Below, in pieces: positions 11,323-19,999 of a stretch of 64,000 nucleotides of DNA. Position 1 is the stretch's first letter, and every line of letters begins with the position of its first letter. Source of the stretch: Mycobacterium rhizamassiliense. GTDB lineage: Bacteria > Actinomycetota > Actinomycetes > Mycobacteriales > Mycobacteriaceae. The DNA lies in the NCBI RefSeq assembly GCF_900157375.1, contig NZ_LT721901.1, positions 2,342,315 through 2,406,314 on the forward strand, in the 5' to 3' direction. The notes below the pieces were generated by a model. It made no database searches, was not told where the DNA came from, and saw nothing but the letters and a program-made list of their open reading frames with translations. A program made the position numbers and the translations under genes.

Positions 11323-11934
11323 CTAATCGGACTCGGAATCGATGACCGGCACGTACGGCGCGACCGTGGTGAACAGCATGTTGACGCAGTAGTCGATGAA
11401 TTGCTTGCGGGTCGCCCCGAGCTGCCGGTTCAGGTAGGCGGTGAACAGGCCCGACAGGCCGCCGACCAGGCTGGTCGCGATCATCTTCTGTAGGGCGGGA
11501 TCGCCGATCCGGGACAGCTTGCGCTGCAGCAGGTCGATGAAGCTGGGCATCCAGGCCGCGCCCGATTGGGTCAGTATCGGTTCCACTGTCGGGGCCAACA
11601 GCAGCACGCGCCCGCGCACCGGGTCGTCGACCATCAGCTCCACGAATTGCTCGACAGCCTCCCGGGGGGTGTCGGCCGACGTCAGGGTCTCCATCGCCCG
11701 CGTGCAGACATCGTCGTAGACCGCGCGCACGAATTCGTCACGGTCGGAAAAGCTCTCGTAGAAGTAGCGTTCGGTGAGTGCGGCCTTGCGGCAGACGGCG
11801 CGAACGGTCAGCGCCGGCCCGTCCTGGCTGCCCAGCAACTGCACCCCGGCGGCGATCAAGTTGTCGCGGCGCAGGGCATTGCGACTCTCCAGGGGGACGC
11901 CGGACCAACGGCCCCGTCGTTGACCAGACGGCAC
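11323..11934 (-). CDS. TetR-family transcriptional regulator
   Basis: A 203-residue regulator with the N-terminal TetR helix-turn-helix (about 22-68: LTVRAVCRKAALTERYFYESFSD is its recognition region) and a helical ligand-binding domain. It is the positional counterpart of Rv0825c, upstream of desA1 on the same strand but about 90 bases away, and divergent from the Rv0826-type gene. Regulation of the divergent neighbour is the usual arrangement for TetR proteins, but no operator was identified here. Confidence 0.87.
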   Translation of the reverse strand: MPSGQRRGRWSGVPLESRNALRRDNLIAAGVQLLGSQDGPALTVRAVCRKAALTERYFYESFSDRDEFVRAVYDDVCTRAMETLTSADTPREAVEQFVELMVDDPVRGRVLLLAPTVEPILTQSGAAWMPSFIDLLQRKLSRIGDPALQKMIATSLVGGLSGLFTAYLNRQLGATRKQFIDYCVNMLFTTVAPYVPVIDSESD

Positions 11935-12002
11935 ATCGCTCCTAAGCTCGAAAATGACAACGCATGTAGTCAGAATGCGCGACCTCGACCGGGGGGCCGA
12001 TC

Positions 12003-13061
12003 GTGACCCAACATACGTCCGCTACCTGTCCGCTGACCAGCAACGGAGCTAGTAGTGACACAACCACTCACGCTCGGGCGGCAGTTGCGCCCGAAGCCAA
12101 TAACGTCGCGAGCGGCTGTCCGGTGGCACCGGGGGGCTATGACGCGCCGCCGACCCCGCTGGGGCCGGACTCGCTGACCTGGCGCTACTTCGGGGATTGG
12201 CGCGGCATGCTGCAGGGCCCGTGGGCCGGATCCATGCAGAACATGCACCCGCAATTGGGTGCCGCGGTCATCGATCACTCGACGTTTTTCCGGGAGCGCT
12301 GGCCGCGCCTGCTGCGCTCGCTGTATCCGATCGGCGGCGTCGTGTTCGACGGTGACCGCGCCCCGGTCACCGGCGCGGAGGTGCGCGACTATCACGTCGA
12401 CGTCAAGGGCGCCGACGAACAGGGCCGCCGCTACCACGCGCTGAACCCCGACGTCTTCTACTGGGCGCACGCCACCTTCTTCGTCGGCACCATCATTGTG
12501 GCGGAACGCCTTTGCGGCGGTCTGACCGAAGCGCAGAAGCGCCAGCTGTTCGACGAGCACGTCGACTGGTATCGCATGTACGGCATGAGCATGCGGCCCG
12601 TTCCGGAGTCCTGGGAGGCATTTCAGGAGTACTGGGACCACATGTGCCGCAACGTGTTAGAGGACAACTGGGCCGCACGGGCCGTCCTCGACCTGACCGA
12701 GCTGCCGAAGCCCCCCTTCGCTCAATGGCTGCCAGACAAGTTGTGGGCTGCGCAACGCAAGCTGCTTGCCCCGTTCTTCGTCTGGTTCACCGTCGGCCTC
12801 TACGACCCGGCCGTGCGCGACCTGATGGGCTACCGCTGGTCGCGCCGCGACGAGTGGATGCACCGGCGGTTCGGCGACGTCGTCCGTCTTGTGTTCGCTT
12901 GTGTGCCAAGCCGATTCCGTAAGCACCCGCGGGCCAGGGCCGGACTGGACCGCACCACCGGACGCATCGCAGCGGATACGCCATTGGTGCAGACGCCCGC
13001 GCGCAACCTGCCGCCAATGGACGAGCGCGACAACCCGATGCACTACTGCCCGAAGGTGTAG
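12003..13061 (+). CDS. DUF2236 / MpaB-like oxygenase family protein
   Basis: A 352-residue protein of the DUF2236 (oxygenase MpaB) family, equivalent to Rv0826. Family features are HPQLGAAVIDHSTFF, FYWAHATFFVGTIIVAERL and YWDHMCRNVL, with conserved His residues thought to bind haem in characterised relatives (Lcp rubber oxygenase and MpaB). The substrate is unknown. It starts at GTG 12003 and is divergent from the TetR gene. A second, distant member sits in the island at 50387-51361. Confidence 0.8.
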   Translation: MTQHTSATCPLTSNGASSDTTTHARAAVAPEANNVASGCPVAPGGYDAPPTPLGPDSLTWRYFGDWRGMLQGPWAGSMQNMHPQLGAAVIDHSTFFRERWPRLLRSLYPIGGVVFDGDRAPVTGAEVRDYHVDVKGADEQGRRYHALNPDVFYWAHATFFVGTIIVAERLCGGLTEAQKRQLFDEHVDWYRMYGMSMRPVPESWEAFQEYWDHMCRNVLEDNWAARAVLDLTELPKPPFAQWLPDKLWAAQRKLLAPFFVWFTVGLYDPAVRDLMGYRWSRRDEWMHRRFGDVVRLVFACVPSRFRKHPRARAGLDRTTGRIAADTPLVQTPARNLPPMDERDNPMHYCPKV

Positions 13062-13087
13062 CCGAAGGCGCTGTGCCCGCGGTCAAT

Positions 13088-13456
13088 TCACCCGTGCGCC
13101 GCTTTCAGCCCACCCTCGCCGCGGTGGTGCCGCGGAACGCCGGGGCCGGCGTGCTCGGCGTTGAAGACCGCATCCATGACCAGCTGGCGAACATGGTCGT
13201 TTTCCAGGCTGTAGAAGATGGTTGTTCCGTCGCGGCGGGTCCGCACCAGGCGCGCCATGCGTAGCTTCGCCAGGTGCTGGGAAACCGACGGTGCGGGCTT
13301 GCCCACGTGCTCGGCGAGTTCGTTGACCGACATCTCGTGTTCGGCCAGCGTCCACAGCACCTGCACGCGGGTGGCGTCGGCCAGCATCCGGAAAATCTCG
13401 ACGACCAGGCTGACCTGGTCGTCGGGCAACCGGCCTTCCCCATTACCTGCATGCAT
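13088..13456 (-). CDS. kmtR: Nickel/cobalt-sensing ArsR-family repressor
   Basis: A 122-residue ArsR/SmtB winged-helix repressor (recognition region VGKPAPSVSQHLAKLRMARLV). All five metal ligands reported for M. tuberculosis KmtR are in register: His88, Glu101, His102, His110 and His111. KmtR represses its own gene and the CDF exporter cdf (Rv2025c) until Ni or Co binds. It is a little shorter at the C-terminus than the 130-residue Rv0827c protein. It is convergent with the Rv0826-type gene. Confidence 0.92.
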   Translation of the reverse strand: MHAGNGEGRLPDDQVSLVVEIFRMLADATRVQVLWTLAEHEMSVNELAEHVGKPAPSVSQHLAKLRMARLVRTRRDGTTIFYSLENDHVRQLVMDAVFNAEHAGPGVPRHHRGEGGLKAAHG

Positions 13457-13476
13457 ACGCAGATAGTAGCCCGGGG

Positions 13477-13974
13477 TCAGCTCGGCGGGACCACCGTCGA
13501 CGTAGGACCGCCGTTGCGTTCATTCCACAGGCGGTAGACCTCCACGGCGCTGTCTTCGCGCTGGTAGCGCATCGGCAGGCGCCGCTGGTCCCAGCTCTTG
13601 GAGAATTCGTCGTAGAACGTGGCGACCTCGAAGTACTTGCGGTCGTCGAGGTAGTACTCCTCGTACAGCTCGCGGGTGGTCAGGAAGACGACTTCCTTGG
13701 GCGAGCAGTAGTACAGCGATCCCAGGCACATCGGGCACGGGTGGGCCAGCACGTAGATAGTGGTGTCGACCAGGTGCTCGGTTCCCAGCTTTATGCAGGC
13801 CTCCCGGATGGCCAGGATTTCGGCGTGCGCGGTGGGATCGTTGGTCTGGGCCACCTTGTTGGCGCTCTCGGCGAGGATCTGGCCGTCCTGGACGATCACC
13901 GTCGCGAACGGACGGCCGCCCTCCATGACGTTCCGGCGGGCCAGCTCGATCGTCCGTTGGGCAAAGTCGCTCAT
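13477..13974 (-). CDS. Nucleoside/cytidine deaminase-family protein
   Basis: A 165-residue protein with the zinc deaminase core: HAE at 50-52 (zinc ligand and proton-shuttling Glu) and PCPMC at 79-83 (two Cys ligands). The N-terminal RPFATVIVQDG resembles guanine deaminase and tRNA adenosine deaminase relatives. It is the counterpart of Rv0828c. The substrate is not set by sequence; a nucleobase or nucleoside is likely. It lies 20 bases upstream of kmtR on the same strand. Confidence 0.87.
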   Translation of the reverse strand: MSDFAQRTIELARRNVMEGGRPFATVIVQDGQILAESANKVAQTNDPTAHAEILAIREACIKLGTEHLVDTTIYVLAHPCPMCLGSLYYCSPKEVVFLTTRELYEEYYLDDRKYFEVATFYDEFSKSWDQRRLPMRYQREDSAVEVYRLWNERNGGPTSTVVPPS

Positions 13975-14070
13975 AGGCTTTCGACGATAGTCCCCGGTGA
14001 CGCGGGGCGGCCGCCGTGATATTAACTAGACTGTCTATGTTTGTTGGTATTCGGGATTGAGGGGACGCTC

Positions 14071-14970
14071 ATGGCGCGCGCCGAAAGCGATCGATGGGAC
14101 CTGGCGTCGAGCGTCGGGGCGACGGCGACGATGATCGCCGCGCAACGGGCGATCTCGACCGACGAGAAGCTCATCGACGACCCCTACGCCGCGCCCCTGG
14201 TGCGGGCGGTCGGGCTCGACGCCTACGTCCGGCTGGTGAACGGCCAGATCCCGGTCGGGGGAGACGCCGGGTTCGATCCGCGCCGAATGGCCGAGGGAAT
14301 GGCTTGTCGCACAAGGTTTTACGACGATTTCTTCCTCGACGCGGCCCGCAGCGGCGTGGGCCAGGCGGTGATCCTGGCGTCGGGTCTTGACGCGCGCGCC
14401 TACCGGTTGCCGTGGCCGGACGGCACCGTCGTCTACGAGGTCGACATGCCCGAGGTGATCGAGTTCAAGACGTCGACACTGCGCGATCTCGGCGCCGAGC
14501 CGACCGCCGAGCAGCGCACGGTGGCCGTCGATCTGCGCGACGACTGGGCCGCGGCGCTGCGGGCATCGGGGTTCGACCCGAAGGCGCCGGCGGCCTGGAG
14601 CGCCGAAGGCCTGCTGCTCTACCTGCCCGACGAGGCGCAGGACGCGTTGTTCGACGAGATCACCGCGCTCAGCGCCCCCGGCAGTCGGCTGTCGTTCGAC
14701 CTCGTGCCGAACACCGCCGTTTTCACCGACGAGCGGTGGCGTGCGCACCACGACCGGATGAGCGAACTTGGATTCGAGGTCGATTTCAACGACCTCGTGT
14801 ACCACGGCGACCGCAACCACGTCTTCGACTACCTGCGCCAGCGTGGATGGCGGACGTCGTCGCACAACGTCAAGGAATTGCACGCGGCCAACGGGTTCGC
14901 CTACCCCGACAACGATGTCGCGGAAGCCTTTTCCGATGTGACCTACAGCAGCGCGGTGCTCGGGGAATAA
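14071..14970 (+). CDS. Class I SAM methyltransferase, leucine carboxyl methyltransferase (PPM) type
   Basis: A 299-residue putative S-adenosylmethionine-dependent methyltransferase of the large mycobacterial Rv0830 family. Motifs are the N-terminal [19 protein letters not shown], the SAM-binding [16 protein letters not shown] and [17 protein letters not shown]. Substrates of this family are mostly unknown. ATG 14071 is chosen because GAGGGG precedes it and the protein then starts [11 protein letters not shown] as in relatives; an in-frame TTG at 14041 is less likely. A distant paralogue lies in the island at 54204-55151. Confidence 0.88.
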   Translation: MARAESDRWDLASSVGATATMIAAQRAISTDEKLIDDPYAAPLVRAVGLDAYVRLVNGQIPVGGDAGFDPRRMAEGMACRTRFYDDFFLDAARSGVGQAVILASGLDARAYRLPWPDGTVVYEVDMPEVIEFKTSTLRDLGAEPTAEQRTVAVDLRDDWAAALRASGFDPKAPAAWSAEGLLLYLPDEAQDALFDEITALSAPGSRLSFDLVPNTAVFTDERWRAHHDRMSELGFEVDFNDLVYHGDRNHVFDYLRQRGWRTSSHNVKELHAANGFAYPDNDVAEAFSDVTYSSAVLGE

Positions 14971-14973
14971 CCG

Positions 14974-15771
14974 CTACGAGCGGAGCAATTCGTCTCTCGC
15001 GCGGCCGGTGAGCAATTCGTCGAACGCGGTTCGCGCCGGTTCGTACAAATTGTGCAGAGTCGCGCGCACCGCGTCCCTGTCGAACTCGGGAATCGCGGCG
15101 GCCGGGGTCCAAAAGCTGTCGACATCCACCAGGAAGAACGGCCCGGCCTCGACTGGCAACGTGCGGCGCAGGTGGTAGTTGGGATCGAGCGCCTGCCCGA
15201 GTCCCGGCCCGTATCGCACGATCATCGACTTGCCCGGCTGCGCCTCGCGGAAGACCGCGGCACCCTGCCACTCGGTCAGGTTCAAACCGCCCGGGGCGAT
15301 GCGATGCGGACCGAGCAGGGGCTCGGCGATCCAGTTGGCCCACTCGATGCGGCCATCCTCGCCCGTGGGCGCGCGGACCTCGAGGACGTAGCGCACGCCG
15401 ATGCGCTCCACCCCGACGATCGAGGAGACCTGGGAGCGGGCGTCGACGACGCGCATCGCGATGTCCGACAGCGACTCGAAGCTCGAGTATTCGGTCGTCT
15501 CGACGATGACCGCCTGGCTCCTGATCGAAGCGGCGATCGTGTTCTCGCGGTTGACGAACCGGACGAAGCGTTCGGCCGCCGGTGCCGGGCCCCCGCTCGG
15601 CGCCGCGCCCCAGGCGACGTCCTGAGGCTTGCGTTCGATGGGAAGGAACTCGGTGAGCTGACGCTTGAGCTCACTGTTCGAGGCTTCGTCAAGGGAATCT
15701 GTTGCCGGGTGCCGGATTTCCATCGTCACCAGGGCTATGGGCGACCCGGGCCCGACCGCATCGACGCTCAC
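14974..15771 (-). CDS. TIGR04255-like conserved protein (Rv0831c counterpart)
   Basis: A protein of about 265 residues in the position of Rv0831c. It has the pattern of TIGR04255 proteins: ALVTMEIRHP near the start, VIVETTEYSSFESL, VERIGVRYVLEV and FFLVDVDSFW. The same landmarks are in the island protein at 23281-24096. No enzymatic motif is evident and the function is unknown. GTG 15771 is preferred by comparison with the length of Rv0831c; an ATG at 15831 would add 20 residues. Three bases separate its stop from that of the convergent methyltransferase. Confidence 0.7.
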   Translation of the reverse strand: MSVDAVGPGSPIALVTMEIRHPATDSLDEASNSELKRQLTEFLPIERKPQDVAWGAAPSGGPAPAAERFVRFVNRENTIAASIRSQAVIVETTEYSSFESLSDIAMRVVDARSQVSSIVGVERIGVRYVLEVRAPTGEDGRIEWANWIAEPLLGPHRIAPGGLNLTEWQGAAVFREAQPGKSMIVRYGPGLGQALDPNYHLRRTLPVEAGPFFLVDVDSFWTPAAAIPEFDRDAVRATLHNLYEPARTAFDELLTGRARDELLRS

Positions 15772-15854
15772 CCGCGAAGCATAGCCAAGGCATCTAGCGA
15801 ATAAACCCGTGTCGAGTAGTGCGGCCGACATCGCCCGAGGTCATCTCATGTTGG

Positions 15855-15927
15855 TGCCCCCACTAGGACTCGAACCTAGGACCTGCGGATTAAAAGTCCG
15901 TAGCTCTACCAACTGAGCTATAGGGGC
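15855..15927 (-). tRNA. lysT: tRNA-Lys (anticodon UUU)
   Basis: A complete cloverleaf on the minus strand: acceptor GCCCCTA pairs with TGGGGGC, D-arm AGCTCAGTTGGTAGAGC, anticodon loop CTTTTAA and T-arm GGTTCGAGTCC. An encoded CCA follows at 15852-15854. Confidence 0.95.
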
Positions 15928-16061
15928 GCGGTGATCCAGGATACTGGGTGAGAAACGCGCCTCGAACCGCCCTCGTTTGAGGATTAGGCCTGCGGTGACC
16001 TAAGCTGGCGTGGCTCCCAACGGTAGTTGCGTTGTGAGTACCCCGGAGTGATTCGGTTCTG

Positions 16062-16134
16062 GCCCCCATCGTCTAGTGGCCTAGGACGCCGCCCTTTCAC
16101 GGCGGTAGCACGGGTTCGAATCCCGTTGGGGGTA
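16062..16134 (+). tRNA. tRNA-Glu (anticodon UUC)
   Basis: Acceptor GCCCCCA pairs with TGGGGGT, with the usual G1-U72 pair of bacterial tRNA-Glu. The anticodon loop CTTTCAC is closed by CCGCC/GGCGG, and the T-arm is GGTTCGAATCC. First of three clustered plus-strand tRNAs. Confidence 0.95.
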
Positions 16135-16169
16135 CGCATCGCGCTATGCGTGGAGCAGCAGTACAGCAA

Positions 16170-16243
16170 GGCCCTGTGGCGCAGTTGGTTAGCGCGCCGC
16201 CCTGTCACGGCGGAGGTCGCGGGTTCGAGTCCCGTCAGGGTCG
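16170..16243 (+). tRNA. tRNA-Asp (anticodon GUC)
   Basis: Acceptor GGCCCTG pairs with CAGGGTC. The anticodon loop is CTGTCAC and the T-arm GGTTCGAGTCC. CCA is encoded at 16244-16246. Confidence 0.95.
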
Positions 16244-16272
16244 CCAGCACGGCGAGGCACTAGCTGCCTTCC

Positions 16273-16346
16273 GGCCAGGTAGCTCAGTCGGTACGAGCGT
16301 CCGCCTGAAAAGCGGAAGGTCGGCGGTTCGATCCCGCCCCTGGCCA
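16273..16346 (+). tRNA. tRNA-Phe (anticodon GAA), island integration target
   Basis: Acceptor GGCCAGG pairs with CCTGGCC; anticodon loop CTGAAAA; T-arm GGTTCGATCCC; encoded CCA at 16347-16349. The 3' part from 16300 onward is repeated exactly at 59756-59805, so the island carried a copy of the tRNA 3' half and the gene stays functional after insertion. Confidence 0.95.
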
Positions 16347-16349
16347 CCA
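16300..16349 (+). repeat. Left attachment site (attL), 50-bp direct repeat
   Basis: Runs from the anticodon stem of tRNA-Phe (TCCGCCTGAAAAGCGG) through the encoded CCA. It is identical over 50 bases to 59756-59805; the match stops at base 16299 on the left and at 16350 (G versus C) on the right. Confidence 0.95.
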
Positions 16350-16421
16350 GAATGTTTGCGCAGCTCAGGGCGCTATACCAACAGTTTTAGCACCTCCTCT
16401 ATCTCGCGAGAAATCGTCGAA

Positions 16422-16443
16422 ATGGGGCCAAAATGGGGCCAAC
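16422..16443 (+). repeat. Paired TGGGGCCAA boxes, left arm
   Basis: Two tandem ATGGGGCCAA boxes 12 bases apart, about 73 bases inside attL and just beyond the integrase stop. The same 22-base arrangement with one mismatch is at 59649-59670 near attR. Likely arm-type recombinase or accessory-factor sites (inference). Confidence 0.55.
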
Positions 16444-16447
16444 GGGA

Positions 16448-17539
16448 TCAGCTGCCGCCGTCGTGGAAGCTGTCGTCGAGCGAGTCGAGTGCCGTTGCGA
16501 TGTCGTCAAGTTCATCGTCAAAGAGATCCGCGTAGGTGTGTGCGGTAACGGTGATCGACGCGTGGCCCATTGCCTTTTGGAGGAGTCTCAGGTCGGCACC
16601 GGCCCGACGTGATAGCGACGCATAGGTGTGCCGCAAATCGTGCACGCGCAAGTCGGGTCGGCCAATCTCCGTCGCGGATCTGCGCCAGTCGACCGCGCGC
16701 TTCCAATTCTCCAGGCCTAGCCGGGATCCCTTCGGCGATGCGATTGCCGGCGCGCCGGGGATCCGTGCATCGAGCCGCGCCTTCAGCGCCGGCATCAAGC
16801 GCTCAGGAATCGGAACTGAGCGTCGACCCGCCTCCGATTTCGGATTACCTTCAACGAGCTTGCCGCCGACCTGAGTCATCGAGCGGCGAACACGGACTCG
16901 ACGAGCGCCCAGGTCGACATCCTCAACATTGAGACCGGTGAGTTCGCCAAATCGAAGCCCGGTGTAGGCCAGGAACAAGACAACGTCGCCCTGAGCCCCG
17001 CATACCTGGGCAAGGGCTGCGACTTCGCCGGCGGTTAAATAGATGTGAGGGGCGTGGCGCATCGGTGGAAACTTGGTGCGAGACGCCGGGTTCCTGCCCA
17101 GGAGCTGATCTTCCTGAACGGCCCGGTCAAGGGTCATCTTGAGGACCGAGTGCGTCCACCTCACAGTCCGAGGCCCGAGGCCCGAGGCGGACATGGCATT
17201 CACCCATTGTTGGATCGACTCGTGATCAATCTTTCCGATCGGCCATGAGCCGAACTGCGGCTCGATGCGAAGTCTCCAGTTGTCTTCATATCCGCGGCGA
17301 ACCTTTGCGCTCAGGTCGGGGCGCGAGGCGAGCCAGGATCGATAGACAGCGTGGAGCTGGGTTTTGCCTCCGCGCGGATCGACCCTCACGCCCGCAGCGC
17401 CGTTGGTGACGAGTTTCGCTTCGAATTGCCGTGCCTCGCGTTCTGTTCGGAAGGTTTTCTTGCGCTTCGAACGATCCGGCAAGCGCCACTGCACGTCGTA
17501 TCGCACGCCGTCCATGGTCTCTCGGCGCTTTATTGCCAT
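16448..17539 (-). CDS. int: Tyrosine site-specific recombinase (integrase)
   Basis: A 363-residue phage-type integrase. An N-terminal arm-binding region (about 1-60) is followed by a core-binding SAM-like domain (about 60-150) and the catalytic domain. Catalytic residues are in place: Arg196 (TGLRFGEL), His300 and Arg303 (HDLRHTYASL), His326 (GHASITVTAHTY) and nucleophile Tyr336. It is oriented with its stop toward attL, the common layout for tRNA-integrating elements. GGGAGGA lies about eight bases before ATG 17539. It is likely active. Confidence 0.95.
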   Translation of the reverse strand: MAIKRRETMDGVRYDVQWRLPDRSKRKKTFRTEREARQFEAKLVTNGAAGVRVDPRGGKTQLHAVYRSWLASRPDLSAKVRRGYEDNWRLRIEPQFGSWPIGKIDHESIQQWVNAMSASGLGPRTVRWTHSVLKMTLDRAVQEDQLLGRNPASRTKFPPMRHAPHIYLTAGEVAALAQVCGAQGDVVLFLAYTGLRFGELTGLNVEDVDLGARRVRVRRSMTQVGGKLVEGNPKSEAGRRSVPIPERLMPALKARLDARIPGAPAIASPKGSRLGLENWKRAVDWRRSATEIGRPDLRVHDLRHTYASLSRRAGADLRLLQKAMGHASITVTAHTYADLFDDELDDIATALDSLDDSFHDGGS

Positions 17540-17664
17540 AATTCCTCCCGAATAGCGTTGCAGGCCCTAGTGGTCAGGATCCTCAGCCGTCCGGTGACTA
17601 GCAACACACTCGATTGACACTATGGTCGCGCATTCGTTCCGACCAGCTTGGAAATCGAATTGCT

Positions 17665-17847
17665 TTACACTCGAGTGGATTCCAGCCATTCGTTGACGTC
17701 ATCCAGTAACCAGCGGCGGTGTCGATCGCTAAGTCGCAGATGGTGCGGTCCCGGCGCGGCGATGCCTCGTTCGCGCTTGGCTGCCCAGTCGTGCAGCGTC
17801 GAGACCGGAACCCCAGTCATCGCTCGAACTTCATGGGCAGTGAGCAT
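17665..17847 (-). CDS. Excisionase-like HTH protein
   Basis: A 60-residue MerR/excisionase-type winged helix: LTAHEVRAMTGVPVSTLHDW, then RHHRW-like basic residues and LLDDVNEWLESTRV. It lies about 125 bases upstream of the integrase on the same strand, the usual place for a recombination directionality factor. The start at 17847 is chosen for the GAGAGAGGG upstream; an ATG at 17874 adds nine residues. Confidence 0.7.
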   Translation of the reverse strand: MLTAHEVRAMTGVPVSTLHDWAAKRERGIAAPGPHHLRLSDRHRRWLLDDVNEWLESTRV

Positions 17848-17916
17848 CACTGAACCCTCTCTCACAGCAGTCATAGTCTCTAACTCCGTATTCCGCCGTT
17901 GGCGCTGGTCGGCAGG

Positions 17917-18411
17917 TCATACCGAGATCATGAGGGATGGTCCCCGATCTCCGCTACCAACGGTGCGACATTTGATAGCAGATAAATCTTCGAAGGCAAT
18001 TCGGGTACGGGCGGCGGTCCGCTCAAGGTTGAACACGCGGGTCCAACAGGCTATGACAGGGCTGGCCCGGCGATTTGGTGTCGCTCGCTGTTTCCGCTTG
18101 GGAGGTTGGTGAAGGTCAGGTATCGCGTTGTTCGACGAGTGGTGCGTCGGGGGTTGCAATGGTGTCTTGTACCGTGAGGGCTGGTGGCCTGTGCCTGCTT
18201 GGTCGTCTGCGGCTCGGTTGGTCTGGATGTCGAGTCCGCGCTGATGTAGCGCTTCGCGCATGGTGTCGGCTATCGCCGTTGATTGTTGTGCTGCAACAAC
18301 TTTGATCGTTTCGGATGCGGCAAGCGCTGCGACTGTGTCAAGTGCTGTCTGTTGGGCTAGCCGCAGCGATATTGCGCTTGAGGGGTCGTTGTGGTTGTCC
18401 TTGAGAACGAT
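17917..18411 (-). pseudogene. Decayed copy of the C-terminus of the 644-residue unknown protein
   Basis: Minus-strand translation from about 18411 reads NHNDPSSAISLRLAQQ, LDTVAALAAS, VVAAQQSTAIAD and MREALHQRGLDIQTN. The intact gene at 24283-26217 ends with the matching HRNDPDSLISQRVARQ, LDTVAVLAAA, VVAAQQSPAIAD and MREALDQRGLDVPTN. Nothing of the first 540 residues is present. Downstream of residue equivalent 615 the frame continues with unrelated sequence. Confidence 0.75.
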
Positions 18412-18853
18412 TTAGGAGAGCCTGAAGGCCCCCCTGGTTGAGGCACTGAAAAGATATCTGAACTGGCCATATAGCGCCAACGGATGCCAGGCGAAACCTC
18501 GGCGTGTCACGTGTTCACCGACCAACCGCCGACCGTAGGAGGGCGTCGGGCGTCTGGCCCAGAGCTGCTCGCTGGGGGCTCCGGACTGACGGCATAGTCT
18601 GCACATACCTTCAAAAGAAAGGAAGATCATCAGGTCCACGACCACCGCTCCGGCGTCGCCGCGGCGCTGCTTCTGACCGCCGCCGCAGCGTCAGGGTGCG
18701 CGACGATTCCAACTAACGCGGTCGGCGACCCGGTGCTGCCGTAAACGCGAACGGCAGACGGATGGCGTGGCGGAAGCGGTCCCCTTACCCCTAGTCAGTT
18801 GTCGGGCGCATGGCCTACCGTGCAACGCATGCAAAGGCCGGCGACCGGCTAGT
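18412..18853. other. Gap with a possible truncated lipoprotein start
   Basis: No supported gene. One plus-strand frame at 18634-18744 reads VAAALLLTAAAASGC then ATIPTNAVGDPVLP and a stop, which looks like a lipoprotein signal with lipobox ASGC. It has no good start codon and ends at once, so it is at most a remnant. The rest shows nothing recognisable up to the IS481 target site. Confidence 0.35.
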
Positions 18854-19970
18854 TGTGATGTCCAGGGAGGTTGTCCCTCCCGTTATCGGTGAGCCTGTGT
18901 GACAGAGAAGGCCTCCGGTTGTGAAGTGGAGCTGTCTAGGAACCGCTTCACTAACCAGGAGGCCTTCGTGTCCCACGCTAACGCTGCACTGACACCGCGT
19001 GCTCGTTTGAGGCTCGCGCAATTAATTGTTGATTGTGGCTGGACCTATGCCGCGGCAGCCAAGATGTTCATGGTTTCGCCGCGTACCGCCAGGAAGTGGA
19101 CCGATCGCTACCGCGTCGAGGGCCCGCTGGGAATGATCGACCGCAGCTCGCGTCCACGTGTCAGCCCTGCCAAGACCCCGTCTGCGCTGACCCGTCAGAT
19201 CGTGGATCTGCGCTGGCGGCATCGGCTAGGGCCGGTGCAGATCGGCGGGCGCCTTGGAGTGCCGGCTTCGACGGTGCACGTGGTGCTTACTCGGTGTCGT
19301 ATCAATCGGCTGTCCTACATCGACCGCGTCACCGGTGAGCCGTTGCGCCGCTACGAACACGCCTATCCCGGATCGCTGATCCATGTCGACGTCACCAAGT
19401 TCGCCAACATCCCTGACGGCGGCGGCCATAAGTTCGTAAGCCGACAACAAAGCAAACGCAATGCCATCACCACCGGCCACCGCACCGGTAAACGTGGCAG
19501 CCCGGCCCTGGGTTATCGCCCAAGGATCGGAACGGCGTTCGTACACACAGTGATTGACGATCACTCCCGGATCGCTTACGCCGAGATCTGCACCGACGAA
19601 AGGGCCCTCACCGCCATCGCCGTGCTGCAGCGGGCAGTGGCATGGTTCGCCGAGCGCGGCGTCACCATCGAGCGAGTGCTGTCCGACAACGGATCGGCCT
19701 ATCGTTCTTACGCCTGGCGCGACGCCTGCACCGCGTTGCGCATCACCGCTAAGCGAACACGCCCATACCGGCCGCAGACCAACGGCAAGATCGAAAGATT
19801 TCACCGCACCCTGGCCGACGGATGGGCCTACGCCCGACTCTACGAAAACACCGCACAGCGCGACGCCGAGCTAACGGGCTGGCTCCACTTCTACAATCAC
19901 CACCGAGCCCACTCCGCCATCGGAGGCCGCCCACCGGTCACTCGACTGACCAACCTCCCTGGACATCACA
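18854..19970 (+). mobile_element. IS481-family insertion sequence, copy A
   Basis: An 1117-bp element bounded by inverted repeats starting TGTGATGTCCAGGGAGGTTG (18854 on; reverse complement ends at 19970). It is flanked by the 6-bp direct repeat GCTAGT (18848-18853 and 19971-19976), which fits the NCTAGN target known for IS481. One transposase gene fills the element. Confidence 0.92.
18907..18967 (+). promoter_or_regulatory. Stem-loop covering the transposase ribosome binding site (copy A)
   Basis: The arm 18907-18926 (GAAGGCCTCC, then GGTTGTGAAG) pairs with 18946-18967 (CTTCACTAACC, then AGGAGGCCTTC). The right arm holds the AGGAGG binding site and ends directly before GTG 18968, so a transcript entering from outside would hide the start. 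The second IS481 copy has an equivalent hairpin. Confidence 0.6.
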
Positions 19971-19975
19971 GCTAG
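18968..19975 (+). CDS. IS481-family DDE transposase (copy A)
   Basis: A 335-residue transposase. An N-terminal helix-turn-helix (ARLRLAQLIVDCGWTYAAAA, then SPRTARKWTDRYR) precedes an rve-type catalytic core with DDE in HVDVTKF, VLSDNGSAYRS and NGKIERFHRTLADGW. GTG 18968 follows AGGAGG at 18957-18962; a GTG at 18899 is in frame but upstream of the hairpin. The reading frame crosses the right inverted repeat and its TAG stop (19973-19975) lies in the duplicated target bases. It ends 24 bases before the ApeA-like gene. Confidence 0.92.
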   Translation: MSHANAALTPRARLRLAQLIVDCGWTYAAAAKMFMVSPRTARKWTDRYRVEGPLGMIDRSSRPRVSPAKTPSALTRQIVDLRWRHRLGPVQIGGRLGVPASTVHVVLTRCRINRLSYIDRVTGEPLRRYEHAYPGSLIHVDVTKFANIPDGGGHKFVSRQQSKRNAITTGHRTGKRGSPALGYRPRIGTAFVHTVIDDHSRIAYAEICTDERALTAIAVLQRAVAWFAERGVTIERVLSDNGSAYRSYAWRDACTALRITAKRTRPYRPQTNGKIERFHRTLADGWAYARLYENTAQRDAELTGWLHFYNHHRAHSAIGGRPPVTRLTNLPGHHS

Positions 19976-19999
19976 TCCACCGAGAACCGGAGAAAGGCG

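Noticed and set aside
18634..18744. Small lipoprotein
   Set aside because: A convincing lipobox is present, but there is no start codon in frame near the binding site and the frame stops after about 14 residues past the Cys.
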